Shown here piece by piece: positions 63,592-64,000 of a stretch of DNA of 64,000 nucleotides. The position numbers and the translations under genes are program-made. Each line of letters begins with the position of its first letter. Positions within the stretch are counted from its first letter, which is position 1. Source of the DNA: an uncultured Pseudomonadota bacterium (GTDB lineage: Bacteria > Pseudomonadota > Gammaproteobacteria > Burkholderiales > CAIKXV01); assembly GCA_903831455.1 (NCBI GenBank), contig CAIKXV010000201.1, positions 1 through 64,000 of the forward strand. Direction: 5' to 3'. The notes below the pieces were generated by a model that made no database searches, had not been told where the DNA came from, and saw only the letters and a program-made list of their open reading frames with translations.

Positions 63592-64000
63592 ATGAGTACC
63601 CCGCTGCTGAACGGCGTCCTTGCGCCGGTGATCACCCCGTTCAAGCCCGATCTTTCGCCCGATGTCGAACGATACGTCCGTCATTGTCGCTGGCTGCTCG
63701 CCAACGGCTGCAGCGGGCTGGCGATCTTCGGCACCAACAGCGAAGCGAATTCGCTGTCGATGGACGAGCGGAAGACGCTGCTCGACGCACTGCTCGAGGC
63801 GGGGGTTCCGGCGGCGAAGCTCATGCCGGGCACCGGCTGCTGCTCGCTCACCGACTCCGTCGCGCTCACCCGCTTCGCGGTCGAGCGCGGCTGCGGAGGG
63901 GCGCTGATGCTGCCGCCGTTCTTCTACAAGGGCGTGAGCGACGAAGGCCTGTACCGCAATTTCGCCGAGATCGCGCAGCGCGTGGGCGATGCCCGACTGA
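63592..64000 (+). CDS. DapA-family aldolase-lyase (partial, cut at window end)
   Basis: The first 136 codons are visible. NGVLAPVITPFKPDLSPD and GLAIFGTNSEANSLSMDER are the N-terminal DHDPS-superfamily motifs (GTNSE replaces GTTGE, so canonical DapA is unlikely). LMPGTGCCSLTDSVALTRFA and ALMLPPFFYKG follow. The Schiff-base Lys region lies outside the window. GGAGA precedes ATG 63592. The last triplet of the window is out of frame with the apparent TGA, so the gene continues. Confidence 0.9.
   Translation, partial: MSTPLLNGVLAPVITPFKPDLSPDVERYVRHCRWLLANGCSGLAIFGTNSEANSLSMDERKTLLDALLEAGVPAAKLMPGTGCCSLTDSVALTRFAVERGCGGALMLPPFFYKGVSDEGLYRNFAEIAQRVGDARL

Overview
The window is high-GC bacterial DNA with dense, mostly short-spaced genes. 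It reads as a chromosomal segment of a betaproteobacterium, probably a photosynthetic member of the Burkholderiales. Two things point there. Four orphan TctC/Bug-type periplasmic receptors are scattered through it, an expansion typical of Burkholderiales. A pucBAC light-harvesting operon (LH2 beta, LH2 alpha with an Ala/Pro-rich tail, and PucC) lies at 56-58 kb. No phage, insertion sequence, tRNA, rRNA or CRISPR array was seen.

Layout. (1) 1-10.6 kb: a minus-strand set encodes a very large surface protein (N-terminal LEPR-like motif, then DUF4347; its 3' end is outside the window), a short SecA-like ATPase, a PqqD-M50 protease-HlyD fusion and a GAF-HlyD fusion. A further periplasmic adaptor is divergent. 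This looks like a dedicated export route for the giant protein. (2) 10.6-20 kb: an alpha/beta hydrolase, a ChaA antiporter, an SDR, a 2OG-oxygenase-like protein, a Bug receptor with a CocE/NonD hydrolase, and an OpgH/MdoH glucan synthase coupled to an FkbM methyltransferase. (3) 20-26.4 kb: an unusual set made of an MDR dehydrogenase, a degenerate pterin-synthase homologue, a glycosyltransferase, a methyltransferase, a RibD-type reductase, GTP cyclohydrolase II and a creatininase-family protein. It suggests an uncharacterised GTP-derived (pterin- or pyrimidine-like) glycosylated metabolite.

(4) 26.7-36 kb: a complete type I secretion locus, with a 1558-aa Ig-like/RTX adhesin followed by overlapping TolC, ABC and HlyD genes. 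(5) 36-46 kb: a glycine-zipper lipoprotein, a GltI-like binding protein, a phospholipase-D-type synthase, a triple RidA fusion, three Bug receptors, a DapA-family lyase and an MFS carrier. (6) 46-55.8 kb: a membrane sensor kinase with a FixJ-like regulator, an arylsulfatase, a HAD protein, an octaheme cytochrome c with TPRs, and a patatin lipoprotein.

(7) 55.8-58.1 kb: the puc operon. It has a TTGACA/TAAAAT promoter overlapped by two TGT-N12-ACA (PpsR/CrtJ-type) sites and a 13-bp hairpin between pucA and pucC. The LH2 alpha chain carries Phe44-Leu45, the pair known from blue-shifted B800-820 complexes. (8) 58.2-64 kb: TadA, LdcA, a FabG-like SDR, an OYE-family oxidoreductase with an SLC13-like transporter, and the start of a second DapA-family gene.

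Functions are assigned from motifs read by eye. No database search was run.
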